Shown here one piece after another: positions 30,893 through 43,197 of a DNA stretch of 64,000 nt. Source of the stretch: Eublepharis macularius (lineage: Eukaryota; Chordata; Lepidosauria; Squamata; Eublepharidae); the NCBI RefSeq assembly GCF_028583425.1, contig NC_072791.1, forward strand, positions 14,031,868-14,095,867. The letters are read 5' to 3'. The translations under genes and the position numbers were made by a program. The notes under the pieces are model-generated. The model had not been told where the DNA came from, ran no database searches, and worked only from the letters and a program-made list of their open reading frames with translations. Each line of letters starts with the position of its first letter. Position 1 is the stretch's first letter.

Positions 30893-32275
30893 TTCTGATC
30901 CACCACAGCATTGATGGGCAAAGAGAATCCTGCATCTCCCTCATACTGTTTTTCTTCTCCAAAAGGCATCAGTGGTAGTAGTGTTTTCAGGAGAAAAAAC
31001 AGATGTGGGGGGAGGCAGGATACACTCCACACTGTGTTTTTTCCAACCAGAATTGGGGCACCGTAACACAGTTTAAAGGACCTCCTAGCTGGGAATGCAA
31101 TTTTAAAAATGCCAGTGCGTCTCCGGGGTGAACATGGGGACACCTGTCACGTTTAGTCGGGGGCTTAGGCTGAAAAAGTAAGATCTGCTAGTTCTTAGTG
31201 CAATCTGGCTGTTCATAGTGCTGATTGGCTACTGTCTTGTGACATCATGAATCCCGCCCCTTGAGCATTTTGGCAGTGTTTTAAAACTGGTTTCCTTTGT
31301 TGGAAAAATAAGACACAAATGAAGTCTCAATTGCTTAAACATGCCAACAATGTTTTGCAAAATAATTTTAAAAAGGAAGACAGCCTGTCGAAAGATTATG
31401 GTGGGGTGGGTGGGGGAGGCGACATGACTCGTTATTTGTTGATAAGCACTGAGTAGGTGGTAGGACACTGAGGGTTTAAAAAATGCAGTGAATGTTCTTT
31501 TTAAGATAAGTTGACATTCTCCTGTCTGCATGCCAAGGACCAGTAAATGGGTGAGTTACCCTGCAGGTAAAAAGAAGGCAGTAATTTGGGTCAGTATCAG
31601 GAAATGAGAATTTTCAAAGGTTTCTCTCTTTGCAGAAGACTGAAACTTTGGATCTGAAACTGGAGGTGCTAGATGTTCATTTGTCTCTGTTTCCGAGCAC
31701 GATGCTGCTTGTTGGATGCAATCACTTAAGATGTTCTGTATAAAGTGCAGATGGGAGATTAGAAGCCATCTGAGGCTTTGGATCCAAGCACATGTTTCCA
31801 TGGTGGATGGATTTCCATGCCTGAAATGTGACTTTCTCACCTCCTTTACCCTGTTGCAGCTTCAGATGTTCCCTGAGATGCATTTGAGATTGTAGCAGAA
31901 TGGGAGGGGTAAGGAAATCGTTCTCCATGGGCAGAAAGCCTCCCATCTGTGTAAACACTCCTTTGGATCCAAGTCATATAGTCCAAAAAACAGGTGAGAA
32001 AGGGGGATATGAGTCCTGAATAAGCTAGATGTAAGCTAGGTTTAGAATCAGGTAGGGCTGGTTCACACTTGATTTCTTAACACGTGGAAACTGGCAGTGG
32101 AAAAATGAGAACGGGCTATAGGCATTGGGGAAAAAATTGCATTAGAAGTCATGATGCGGAAGTTCACTTTGTGGCATTAAGAGTATGGACACATGCAATC
32201 CTTCACTTAATGATATGGTTGTGATGCAGTAAGCATGCAAACCCACTCCGAGCTAGACAATGTAATGCTTCTACT

Positions 32276-32681
32276 CAGGGCTTTTTTTCAGCAGGGATAC
32301 GGTAGAACGGAGTTCCAGCACTTCTTAAAAATGGTCACATGACCGGTGGCCACGCCCCCTGATCTCCAAACAGAGGGGAGTTTAGATTGCCCTCTGTGCC
32401 ACTCCAACGGCGCGGAGGGCAATCTAAACTCCCCTCTGTCTGGAGATCAGGGGGCGTGGCCACCGGCCATGTGACCATTTTAGCTGAAGGCGATTTAAAC
32501 TTAAAAAAACTCCCCCCTTGTTCCAGATAACACAAAGTGATCTCATTGCACGGTCCCGGGAACGTACATGCACTTTGCGCATGCGCATGTGGTACCAGGG
32601 GCACCACCTCCCGCCAGGAGTTGCCCCCTGTGCTGGAAACCCACTGAGTTCCACCACCTCTTTTCCCAGAAAAAAGCCCTG
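32276..32681. mobile_element. hAT-like foldback MITE
   Basis: Starts CAGGGCTTTTTTTC and ends AAAAAAGCCCTG. Near-8-bp duplication CTTCTACT / CTTCTAAT. The centre is a long hairpin (TCTCCAAACAGAGGGGAG and its complement, then TCAGGGGGCG). Confidence 0.85.
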
Positions 32682-33544
32682 CTTCTAATTCCTGCCAAGA
32701 TTCTCAGATAGTCACTTGATGGTGTGAGAAAGTCATTGAAGGCTTACTAGAAGTACCATCTCTGGGTATGGGAGTGTGTGACCAATTTGGGGGGTGTGTG
32801 CAGTTAAACTAGAAGTATCTGAATCTTTTTACAGTCCCTTCTCTGCTGCCTTTAACAGAAGTAGTAATTTAGCAGAAGAGTTTCCACTCCACCCCCAGGT
32901 CTGATGAGAAAAGCCTTGCTTGCTTCGGCATAGCGGGCTCAAGAGCAGAGCAGTTCAGAATATTGGCAACCCTAAATGAAGCCGTTTTGTGTCTGTACTT
33001 GAGTTGGGCCCCAATGATGGCCAGATGGTTAACGTGCTCTGCAGAGACCCAGTTGGGATTAAGTTGCAGTTGTTATCTCTCAAAGTATCCATTTTCTAGG
33101 GCTTGCTCTTGTGGTTCCAGGTAGCGGAGCCTACTGGGGACAAAACAACAACAGATAGCCATCGCCTTCGTGCTCCTGTTTGTGAGCTTTCAGAGTTGTG
33201 TGGGTGGCAGCTCTTGGATACAGAATAGCAGACAAGCTGGATTTTGGTCAGATCTCTCATGGCAGGTCTTATGCCTCGCATTTATAATCGGTATTTGGAG
33301 TACACCAAAAGCAGGCCTGGTTAATGTAACTTGCTTCGTCGTATAAAGACTGTGTGAACGACGCATTTCTGTTTTGTATTCTATGTGCGCAGGTGCCAGT
33401 TTTGTGTCAATAGTAGATGTGAGTGGGATCTGCAGTTAGGGCCAGCTGGAGGGAAGACTAAAGGGACAACGTTTGGGGAAGCTGAGTAGCCCATAGGTTT
33501 GTTTTCATAGGATGTTTGGGTTGAATCTGGGTATCAGGCAGGGT

Positions 33545-33735
33545 TCCAACAGGAACACTCCTTAGTCCATCAGTGTCCATACTGCTTACTCAGACCGACA
33601 ACAGCTCTCCAGGCTCACAGGCTGAGATCTTTTGCATCACCTTTTACCGGATTCTTTTAACTGGAGATGCTGGAGGTTGCATCCGGGATCTTTGGCATGC
33701 CAAGAAGAGGCTCCTCCACTGAGTCGCAGCCTCTC
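33545..33735 (-). mobile_element. tRNA-type SINE (GCTCAGTGGTAGAGC family)
   Basis: CTTACTCAGACCGACAACAG...GGATTCTTTTAACTGGAGAT...CTTTGGCATGCCAAG...CCACTGAGTCG. Confidence 0.75.
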
Positions 33736-33946
33736 CCCTTTTCCTTGGCTTGAGTCCATCAAGATCTGCTAGTGGAGCAGACTGGAACTTCCTTGTTTTC
33801 CCATTCCTCGACAGCCTACTGCCATTTTGTCTCTGGACTTGAAAGTATACAAGGAAAAAGGAGGTCATAGATCTAGAGGAGTTAGCCGTGTTAGTCGGTA
33901 GTAGCAAAATAGTAAAGAGTCCAGAAGCACCTTTAAGACTAACACT

Positions 33947-34098
33947 GGCTGATTCCGCACAAGTTGGATAATGCACTTTCAGTGCACTTTAGCTATCGTT
34001 TGGAAGTGGATTTTTTGTTTCACACACGAAAAATTCAGTTCCAAATGATCTCTAAAGAGGATTGGAAGTGCATTATCGAATGTGTGTGGAATCAGCTC
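33947..34098. mobile_element. Foldback MITE (CTGATTCCGCACA termini), copy 1
   Basis: Inverted termini of the type GGCTGATTCCGCAC / GTGTGGAATCAGC enclose a ~150-bp body with TTTTTTGTTTCACAC in the middle. It interrupts the retroposon at 33865-34147. The superfamily is not certain. Confidence 0.75.
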
Positions 34099-34114
34099 AA
34101 CTCTACTGTAGCAT

Positions 34115-34146
34115 AAGCTTTCGAGAACCACAGCTCTCTTCATCAG
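34115..34146 (-). ncRNA. Hammerhead-ribozyme-like core with consensus CTGATGA
   Basis: On the minus strand: CTGATGA, extra A, GAGAGCTGTGGTTCTC hairpin, GAAAGCTT. Here the first box is the exact hammerhead consensus. Stem I is weak because the element is truncated at this end. Confidence 0.45.
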
Positions 34147-34256
34147 GAAGGAAAAAGGAGGGTGTACTGTTTGGGGGGTGGGGAGTAAAATGGGCAGCAA
34201 TGCCCTCTCCTTTGAAGGTGGAAAGACCCTTTATCTTCAGAGCTGGTATAACCTCT

Positions 34257-34290
34257 TTTTGTTTGTTTGTTTGTTTGTTTGTTTGTTTGG
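34257..34290. repeat. (GTTT)n microsatellite
   Basis: About eight GTTT units. Confidence 0.92.
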
Positions 34291-34599
34291 GTTCTATGGG
34301 GCTAATTTGGGAACCAAATTTGCAACATACATGTAAGTTAAGAACATGTCTTTACACCAAACCTTTCAACGATCAGAACAATCCTATTATTTTTTAGCTG
34401 GAACAAGAGCAGAAACTTGCAAGCCAACAATGTCTTTAAGTTCACTCGGGTAACCGGTTGTCTTTAAAACCACTCCCGGTAAGCAAGGCCCGACTTTTCA
34501 GTGCTAGAGTCCTATGCCACAGTCCTCTTGATTATGAAGCAACTGGAACCCAGGCTTCTGTCTTCAGCTTGGGAACTGCAGCCCTGCAAGAAAAATATG

Positions 34600-34893
34600 A
34601 TTCCAATAATAACACCAAACGAAATATAACACTACTTTGGACACATCATGAGAAGACAAGATTCTCGGGAAAAATCAATAATGCTAGGAAAAGTGGAAGG
34701 CAGTAGGAAAAGAGGAAGACCTAAAACGAGATGGCTTGACTCAATAAAAGAAGCCACATCCTCCGGTTCGCAGGATCTGAGCAAGTCTGTTCATGATAGG
34801 ACGTTCTGGAGGTCTTTCATTCATAGGGTCGCCGTAGATCAGTGGTGACTTGATGGCACACAACACGCACAGATATAACACACATACACACAA
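34600..34893 (+). pseudogene. RTE-BovB LINE 3' end (C-terminus of the RT ORF plus tail)
   Basis: The frame at 34648-34848 includes SIMLGKVEGSRKRGRPKTRW, LDSIKEAT and DRTFWRSFIHRVAVDQW, the C-terminal signature of BovB ORF2. It is preceded in another frame by a TLLWTHHEKT remnant (FGHIM-type motif), so there is a frameshift near 34648. The 3' end is TGACTTGATGGCACACAAC. No RT catalytic part remains. Confidence 0.85.
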
Positions 34894-35268
34894 CTTATTT
34901 GTGATTACCTTATTCAAGGTGATAAGAGCACGCAAAATGTTATCAAGCTCCCAGCAGCCAGGCTCTTCCTCAGCTGCCTGAATCCAGATACTGACTCCGC
35001 CCTACTGGGCTAAACCAATTATGGCGGTTACACCAGCAAGATACAAGTCATTGGGTTGGATGCAGACTCAATTGGCAATTTCCACCAATTTTGCAGACCA
35101 CCCTCATGCAATTTCTTACTGTCCCCCCCTCCGAGGGGCAGTGTTTTGTGGAGATCAGGGGGTTGCAGTGGGAGGAGCGAGGCAGGAAATTTCCATCCTG
35201 CCACTGGAAAATTGAGTCTGGATCCAACACACTCTCTGGGGGCTCTGGAGGTTCTTGGCAGTCATAAG

Positions 35269-35513
35269 CAGGGCTTTTTTTCAGGGGGAACGCGTGGGAA
35301 CGGAGTTCCGGCACCTCTTGAAAATGGTCACATGGCCGGTGGCCCCGCCCCCTGATCTCCAGACACAGGGGAGGTTAGATTGAGCGGTGTGGAGGGCAAT
35401 CTGAACTCCCCTCTGTCTGGCGATCAGGGGGCGGGGTCACCAGCCATGTGACCATTTTCTCTGAGGGCAACCCACTGAGTTCCACCACCTCTTTTCCCAG
35501 AAAAAGAGCCCTG
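35269..35513. mobile_element. hAT-like foldback MITE
   Basis: CAGGGCTTTTTTTC start, AAAGAGCCCTG end, and the perfect 8-bp duplication GTCATAAG (35261-35268 and 35514-35521). Confidence 0.9.
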
Positions 35514-36429
35514 GTCATAAGGGTGTGTGAGTGGCATCTGGGGCAAACGCAGAGGAGTGCAATCGTACTTCATTTCCACACATTGCAGAGATGTGTAAAA
35601 TGAGGCTTCTGTTCTCTTCGGTTCCATTCTTTGCTGTGCTCTCAATATTACATAAATGCTGATATTCTTGGGGTGGGGGAGGGAACCTTTTATAGGAACG
35701 TTGTAAAACTCTTATCGTTTCTCCTCCCCCGCCCACCGTTGACAAGTAGTACAATGTTCGGGCTTCTAAATGACAACTTCTCTCTTTGACGGTGTGTGGG
35801 CGTCGATGCTTTCTGGAACTGCCACAGACAACCGTGCAAACATATATTTACTGAACCCTTTTAAAAAATGTGAATTATTAATAAACAGGGTAGGTTTTAA
35901 AATCAAGTAAAGTGGGAGGTTGCCGGGGTGGGAGGGGGGGGAATTTGCTTCCACACAGCAGCAATTTGCATTTCAAAGTGATTCTGGTGTGATTGACACA
36001 TCAATCCTTCAAAATGTGGGTTTATAATGGAAAGGCCAAGATCTGCTCTTAACCACAGCTTGTACGTGCTAAGATAGCAGTGGCATATGCTTTGTTGTGG
36101 TCCTAGAAATATAATTGCAGGGAACTGGAATGTATTAATTATACTGGGAAAGTCAAGGAAGAAATTATTTTCCTTTTACTATAATGGACAGCTAGAGCTG
36201 GAAGCTCTTCTGAACTTGTAATTTCCTGCTCAGCTGTCTTAAGGGGCGGAGGGGGACCCATGGCTTTAGTTGTGGTATGGAGCACTCCGACTAATGCGCT
36301 AGCCTCCAGAGAAGGTAGGCTGAAAACACTGGGGTGTGTTTCCGTGTCTGTAGGTTGCATTTGTCTTGTAGGATGTTTGTTTCTTTTTTTACATTAAAAA
36401 ACACGTATAAATTGAATTGGAGGGCTGGC

Positions 36430-36637
36430 TATCCATATCTTTCTATTTATTTTTTATCTTGCTTGTCCTCCAAGGAACTCAAGGCAATATACGTAGTTCT
36501 CTCCTCCTCTATTTTATCCTTTACAGCAATCCTGCAAGGTAGGTTAGTTGGAGAGATAATTATTGAGCTTTATAGCTAGGTGCAGATTTGAACCTGGGTC
36601 TACTCAGAGACTTTAACCACTACACAATACTGGCTCT
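36430..36637 (-). mobile_element. tRNA-type CORE SINE
   Basis: CTTGTCCTCCAAGGAACTC...GATTTGAACCTGGGTC...TTTAACCACTACACAATACTG. Confidence 0.8.
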
Positions 36638-37213
36638 CAACTATGTGTTCTTGGGCCACCGTATAGTTCACACGTTTGCATTGTGGGGATAGGAGGCTTG
36701 AGTTGCTTATGAAAACGAAATCTCTCTCCTTTTATATGTCAGCGAGACAGATGTGTGATTAAACAACCAGGGCTGCTTCAGACATATCTGAGGTTCTAGG
36801 GGGAGAATGTGCACCTCCATCTCCTGTGGACTCTCAGTCAAATGTGCAAATTGCTTCCATATTGTGTTTAAGCTGATATTTATGTATTTAAATCTTGTTT
36901 TCCCCCACCCCACACACACTGGGGGCCCAAACTGGCTTACCAACCCCCCACCTATAAATATAATTAAACAAGCAACTAGCAGCAAAATGAAAATTCGGTG
37001 CTCCATGGCTAGTTTCAGATCCTCTTGGGCTGCCTTATACAAGCCCTTAGGCTGTGTGAGCCACGGACTAAGAGCTAATGGTGAAGACTCTTTTAAACTT
37101 TTGGCCTTCATTTCAGGTCAGAAGGCTCACATGTCTAATACGTGAAACAGGAAGGGAAGCAGGAGATTGTCTTCTACAGTCAGGGAGACCAGGTTGCATG
37201 CAGTGGCAACTGA

Positions 37214-37447
37214 GGGCCAAACTACAAGTGATGAATGACACAGGTTGGACACTTGTCAGCTTCCCTCAAGTTTTGGCGGGAAATGTAGGCACCTTGGCGG
37301 AATGTTGGACAAGTGACAGTTGAAAAGTCCATTGCACAGCAGTCGGAGAGCCAAGCTGCAAGACCAGGATGCCTAAATTTCCCATCAAAACTTGAGGGAA
37401 GCTGACAAGTGTCCAACATGTGCCATTTGTCACTTGTAGCTTGGCCC
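37214..37447. mobile_element. Harbinger-like foldback MITE
   Basis: GGGCCAAACTACAAGTGATG...CACTTGTAGCTTGGCCC, flanked by TGA on both sides. The body contains CCCTCAAGTTTTGGCGGG and its complement. Confidence 0.82.
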
Positions 37448-37590
37448 TGAATTATACCAAAATCTCCTGTGCCAAACAGTACCTGACGTAAAAAGTAGGG
37501 AGCTGTGTGCAAACAGGAAAAGATCAGGCCATTCTTATACCATTATAGCCTGAGAGATAACTTTTTGGTATCATTCAGTTGATCCAACTG

Positions 37591-37885
37591 GTAGCAAAAT
37601 AGTAAAGAGTCCAGTATCACCTTTAAGACTAACCAACTTTATTGTAGCATAAGCTTTCGAGAGCCATAGTAGCAAACAGTAGTTAGTCTGTAGTAGCAAA
37701 ATAGTAAAGAGTCCAGTAGCACCTTTAAGACTAACCGACTTTATTGTAGCATAAGCTTTCGAGAGCCACAGCTCTCGAAAGCTTATGCTACAATAAAGTT
37801 GGTTAGTCTTAAAGGTGCTACTGGACTCTTTACTGGTTTGCTACTACAGACTAACTACTGTTTGCTACTATGGCTAACTCCTCTG
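37591..37885 (+). mobile_element. Two adjoining copies of the second foldback family, one a palindrome
   Basis: A minus-oriented partial copy (37591-37672) is followed by a palindrome with about 76-bp arms around a CACA loop at 37767-37770. The turn-around is exactly the stem-II hairpin, so the CTGATGA box is missing here while GAAAGCTT is present in both arms. Confidence 0.75.
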
Positions 37886-38984
37886 GATCTACAACTGGAA
37901 GGGAAATCCTGGGAACATGCCTGCCTGCTGAAGATAGGGTCCAAGGACTGGGGGGGGGGGCAAAGACTCACCCAAACACTGTCCTGGGGAGCCACTTCCA
38001 GCTGTCTAAGGAGAAACGATGCCACCACATCACCAGATGCTGTAGGATTTGGGGGAAAGAGCATTCCACCACACAGTGATGTCACTTGTGTCTACATACT
38101 GGCAATGATGTTGCTGTGTCACAGATAGTTCCTTCCCCCCATTTCCCCCCATTGCCCTGTTGAGCAGTGGTGGTGGACAGAGGTCAAGAACAGGCAGTAG
38201 GGTTGTTGCCAGTCCTAGGGTGGCAGTCCCTGGCAGTTAGAGCCCCAAGCCCCTCACAGCAAGCAGGCAGGTGCATTGGTTGAAGAAACTTTATTTAGAG
38301 ATCTATTCAGTTCAGGTGTGCACTCATAGGTAGAAGTTGGCAGAAGTGATTATTCAAACAATAGGACTACTAATTATAGGGGACGTTCCCCCGCCCACTG
38401 GCTTGTTTGCATTCAGGTGCGAAAACCCAAAAAGTTACTTGGGAACCAAGTAGTTTAGTCTAGACAAAGTACAGAGTGGAATTATTCCCTCCTGTGAAAA
38501 AGATACATTTCAGTACACAGCTGTAGCTCTGTTCCAAGGACACTCAGAAGTGAAAGCACATATTTCTTAGAGATAACAAAGAGGCCACTGGCTCCTCTGG
38601 AAATTAGTATTAGCAGTCTAGACATCCTCAGGTGACTTATATAAAATGCATAAGATACAGTAGTTAACTTTGGTGTTATATCAGTATGAGTTTAAGATGC
38701 AGTGTAAGATGCAGAACATAACTTTGGCATGGATGCTTATAAAACACGATGCAGAACACAACAATGGTATGGATGCTTGCATACATGACAGTTGCCAACC
38801 TTCAGACTGTGGCTGAAGATCTCTGTGAATGGAATGGAATGTTTTTGCATTGAGACATGTAACCTCCCCACTCGAAACAGGACAGCTCACCTCAGTGAGA
38901 AGCAGCATTAGCTGCCAGCTCTGAGGTGATATAAAGGCCTTCCTTGCACAAAGCTGAGACACTCTAACCATGAGAGAGCAAGAA

Positions 38985-39180
38985 CCAAAGTGGTGTAGTG
39001 GTTAAAGTGTCAGGCCAGGATCTGGGAGACCCAGGTTCGAATCCCCACACTGCTGTGGAAGTTTTCTGGGTGCCAGTCACATTTTCTCAGCCTAACCTAC
39101 CTCATAGAGTTGTTGTGAGGATTAATTGGGGGTGATGATGGTGTAGGCCGCTTTGGGTGGGAATAAATAAATAAATACAT
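38985..39180 (+). mobile_element. tRNA-type CORE SINE
   Basis: AGTGGTGTAGTGGTTAAAG, CCAGGTTCGAATCCCCAC, CTCATAGAGTTGTTGTGAGG, end AATAAATAAATAC. Confidence 0.85.
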
Positions 39181-39224
39181 ACATATGTAAATGAGACAGC
39201 CCCTCCTGCCCAGCCAACTTCTCC

Positions 39225-39430
39225 TGGTTGCGAGCTCCAGGCTGGGAAATGCCTGGAGATTTGGGGGAGGGGGTCCTGGAGATGGCAAAATTTGGGGAGG
39301 GCAGGGAACTTCAGTGGGTATAATGCCATAGAGTCCACCCTCCTTCACCGCCCAGAGCCCCTGGGGATGGGCGGTATATAAATGGAAAATAAATAAAATA
39401 AATAAAGCAGCCATTTTCTCCAGGGGAGAA
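39225..39430 (+). mobile_element. GGGTTGCCA-family MITE interrupted by an L2/CR1-type tail
   Basis: The left part ends GCCATAGAGTCCACCCTC at about 39342 and resumes at CAGCCATTTTCTCCAGGGG (about 39407). Between them is a ~65-bp LINE tail, GGGATGGGCGGTATATAAAT, plus an AATAAA-rich end. Confidence 0.65.
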
Positions 39431-40089
39431 ACTCTCCAAGGGAGTTTACTTGATGACAGTTATACTCATTAATAACAGGAGATAACTGCTTACATTTATT
39501 TCTTTATTTCCAGCCTGGGTGTTTCTGTTGAGTGACTCCTGAGGAAGGGTCATGAAACAAGTCATTAGCTGGCTCCTTGCCGAGTCGCTAATTGTGGGGC
39601 TTTGCAACTCTTTAACTGCACCTGCAAAAGAAAAAAAGGAAGAAAAAAACAAAGACGACTATACGAATAAGATCACTTTTGGTTCACTCCCAGATTGTGG
39701 ATACTCATCTTTATTGCTTGATTGCTGCATATGCTGGAACGCAGACGCCACTTTCTTCTTTTTGCTTTTTGTAATCGATGCAGAGAGGTCTAAGCTTGGT
39801 GTAAACGTAATGAATAATTGTTGTTAATTTAAAGAATACCTGCTGTTACATTGTTCATTAACTGTTGACTGATTTATTTTGGATTGTTTCTACTTTTGAC
39901 ATTTTGATATACATATTGTACATGAGGTCGCTCTTATAAAGTTGTGTAGCACTTTGCACTTTTAGAATTGTTTCTTAATACCCTTTTTGTAAGACATTCG
40001 CATAGTTTCTTTATTGTAGGTCCCCTCTGCTTTTTTTGCGTTGTGTTTCTGATCTATTGAGGGTTGCTCCTTGCTACAGCTTTATTTTC

Positions 40090-40173
40090 TTCAGGGGAGC
40101 TGATCTCTGTTGCCTGGAGATCAGTTGTAATTCCAGGAGATCTCCAGCTACCACCTGGAGGCTGGCAACCCTA
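40090..40173 (+). mobile_element. GGGTTGCCA-family MITE, 3' half
   Basis: TCTCTGTTGCCTGGAGATCA to GGAGGCTGGCAACCCTA; only the right half remains. Confidence 0.65.
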
Positions 40174-41317
40174 CTCTCCTCTCAGCATGCAAATTAAGTA
40201 GTTGCTTGGCTCCGCCTAACAGCCTACATTCCCAAAGTTCTACATGCCTCTCTGGTAATCGGTTTGGCATTGATGAAAGCTGGGGATAGATCATGGGAAA
40301 ATGTCCTTTTTCCAGGAAGTTGAAGGGGCTTTGAAAGAAGGTTACAGCATACAGTGTGTGCACTTCTCTCTTACCTGTGGAAAACAGGTGTTTTGTTTCC
40401 TTAAAAAATATTACCTGCTTTCCACTGAGATGTTTACGGCTGAGCCATGCCCCCTACCCTTCATACATGCAGAATCATCTGTTGTTGTTTCAGGTCCATA
40501 TTTCTGGCTGTTCCTCTTTATGTAGCTCTACATATATTGGACTGGTTCTTTTTTGACCCTGTGTCTGGATTCTTGATGGCTCTCCCTGAGACATTTTGGA
40601 GCAGCCTTTTTATATCCCCAATACTTGGCTCCTCCTGTGTCTAGGCCCTGACCTGTTCTTGAATACCTGGATTCTGTACAAACTTACGTCCTCTTGTGTG
40701 CCAGTCCCTGGAAGAACGCATTAGACTTGGCTTGTTGCCTAATGCATAACATCATCTCGTCCTTGGCCAAGTGGGAAATATATCCATCTTTCTAAAAGGA
40801 CGTCTGTAAGTCGCCTTAATAACAAATTGCTGCCCTATGCTAGGCTTGTAGGGTTGTGCCAAAACAGTAGATGGCTAGTAGTTGAATGTATTTTTTGAAT
40901 ATATATTTAGCCCAAAGGCATCAAATTCCAAAATAAAAAGGCAGAAAACAACAGTAAAAGAGAACACTAAAACCATCAAAATTCAATAAGTTGTTCAGAT
41001 CACAAAAAAAATCAGCAGAGTGAAAGTATATACAATATATACAAACAAAAGCCCTTCAAAAATTATCCTAAATGTCTTAAGGAGAATTTCCGCACTCTCG
41101 TTGTGTCCCCCATTGGCAATGCTCATTGGTGCTGTTAGTAGCATTGAGCCAGGCTCTTACGCCTGATGTGGATCTTGAGTTTATTGACAGTGCTATAGAT
41201 CATGCCCTATACCTGGCAAGTGAAAGAAGATGGGGAGGCAGGGACTCACAGCGGTGGTGGTATCTTCAGCAGAATGATTTAACTTTTGGCATGACCTGGA
41301 AGTGATATAATTGTGTC

Positions 41318-41485
41318 CAGGGTTTTTTTTCTCTGGGAAAAGAGGTGGTGGAACTCTCAAGAGGGAAATGAGGAAGAAACACACGGGATTCTTTGAAATC
41401 ATATTATTTTCAAGTACTATTTCCAAGTATTTTCAAGAGGTGCCAGAACTCCATTCCTCCGCATTCCCACTGAAAAAAAGCCCTG
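41318..41485. mobile_element. hAT-like MITE, short copy without the nested element
   Basis: CAGGG...CCCTG termini with flanking ATTGTGTC / ATTTTGTC (8 bp, one mismatch). It is homologous to both ends of the 2979 element. Confidence 0.85.
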
Positions 41486-41809
41486 ATTTTGTCCAGAGAA
41501 GGGGGAAATGCTCTAGTATTTGCCCCAAAACTCTCTGGTTAAACCACAGAGTTTTGGGCAAATGCTAGAGCCCAAACATCCCTTCTAGGTCACACCAGAA
41601 GTGATGTCATTGTGTCAGGTGATGCCAATCACACACACACCCCGTTTCACCTGGTGTTCCACCATGCTACCGAAATGAGCATCACTGGGCAGAGACAGCA
41701 GGGAGCAGGGAGTCTCCCACCAAAGCAGGAGACCTGGTAACCATCCTTGACTGGTAAGGCTAGAAATTGTAGCTCATAGAACTCAGGTCATAGGTCTCTT
41801 TTCTTTATG

Positions 41810-42045
41810 CAAGAGCCAGCATGGTGTAGTAGGTAGAGTGTTGGACTAGGATCTGAGAACCCCAGGATCTAGAGTGTTGGACTAGGATCTGAATCCCTAC
41901 TTAGCTACGGAAGCTTTCTGGGTGACCTTGGGCCAGTCACATACTCTCAGCATAACCTACCTAACAGGATTGTTGTAAGATTAATTGGAGGAGAGAGGTA
42001 GGATATAAATTAAGTAAATTAAAATGAATATATAAATATGTACTG
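41810..42045 (+). mobile_element. tRNA-type CORE SINE with internal duplication
   Basis: The head GTGTTGGACTAGGATCTGA occurs twice (about 41838 and 41872), so the A-box region is duplicated; end GAGGTAGGATATAAATT. Confidence 0.78.
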
Positions 42046-42430
42046 CTTTTGCCAAAATAGGGTGATATACAAAATAACTGTCAGACCTAAAATTTCTTCC
42101 TAATATGCAAACAAAGCAAGAACCAAGTGTACGTGGTAGTGTTTCCCAAGCCAGTCCCTGTGTCAGACCTGCTACTAGGGGTGTGCAATCCAGGTTTGGG
42201 AACCAGCAGCAAAATTGCCGGATTTATGCCGATCCGGCATAATCCGGCTATGCTGGTTCCCCCGGACGAACCCTGGCTCTGATCTGGGCAACTGAACTCT
42301 GCTGGGCCAAATTATTCACCTGTAGGCAGCTGCCACAGGCAGCCACAGCTGAGAGTGAGAGGGCAGCCGACGCACGAGGGCAGCAGCACAAATGGAGTCA
42401 AGCTCTATGCTGCTGCAGGAGAGGCGAGTG

Positions 42431-42840
42431 AGGCTGGTGGGGCAAGGAAGGAGGCAGCGGGCAGATTGGACTCCCAGCCCATTCTGCCCCTCCTGCCACC
42501 TGAGCTGTAGGGATTCTCTGGTTTGACATTGGATCTCTTGATTCCCTTTGATTCTACTGTGCTTAGGGCAGCAGAGCAGAAGTTTCGTGGCAGGACAGCA
42601 GGATGAGGCTGGTGGGGCAGGGAAGGAGGCAGCAGGCAGAGTGGACTCCCAGCCCATTCTGCCCCTCCTGCCACCTGAGCTGTAGGGATTCTCTGGTTTG
42701 ACATTGGATCTCTTGATTCCCTTTGATTCTACTGTGCTTAGGGTGGCAGAGCAGAAGTTTCGTGGCAGGACAGCAGGATGAGGCTGGTAGGATGGGGAAG
42801 GAGGCAGCAGGCAGTGTGGATTCCCATCTCATTCTGCCCC
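42431..42840. repeat. 175-bp tandem repeat, about 2.3 copies
   Basis: AGGCTGGTGGGGCA-type units begin at 42431, 42606 and 42781 (exact 175-bp spacing). The minus-strand open frames that cross this block are periodic and not genes. Confidence 0.9.
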
Positions 42841-43009
42841 TCCACCTCTACCTGAACTCCAAAAGACCCCTTCAAGCCAATGCTAACTAACTCTGCTGCT
42901 TGATAACCCTCTCCTTTGCTTGAGAGTCTCCAGTTCGACATGGGGATTCTCAGGTTTGACATTGGTTCTCTTGCTGCAGTTTGCTTCTGTTGGTCTTTGT
43001 TAATAATAA

Positions 43010-43197
43010 TAATAACAATATTTGATTTACATACCACCCTTTAGGACAACTTAACACCCACTCAGAGTGGTTTACAAAGTGAGTTATTATTATCCTCACG
43101 ACAATCACCCTGTGAGGTAGGTGGGGCTGAGAGAGCTCTGAGAGAGCTATGACTGACCCAAGGTCACCCAGCTGGCTTCAAGCGGAGGAGTGGGGAA
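43010..43197 (-). mobile_element. tRNA-type CORE SINE, lacking its tRNA head
   Basis: CATACCACCCTTTAGGACAA...AGGTCACCCAGCTGGC...GGAGGAGTGGGGAAT. Confidence 0.78.

Larger units (their letters stand above)
33865..34147 (-). mobile_element. Retroposon of the same second foldback family, interrupted by a MITE
   Basis: It is flanked by a 14-bp duplication, AAGGAAAAAGGAGG (33851-33864 and 34148-34161). A foldback MITE occupies about 33947-34098. On the minus strand the 5' end carries CTGATGA and GAAAGCTT. Confidence 0.82.

Noticed and set aside
39552..39827. 91-codon frame with hydrophobic segments
   Set aside because: Low-complexity lysine-rich stretch and no family resemblance; probably chance.
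42316..43037. Minus-strand proline/serine-rich frames
   Set aside because: Periodic frames from the 175-bp tandem repeat.
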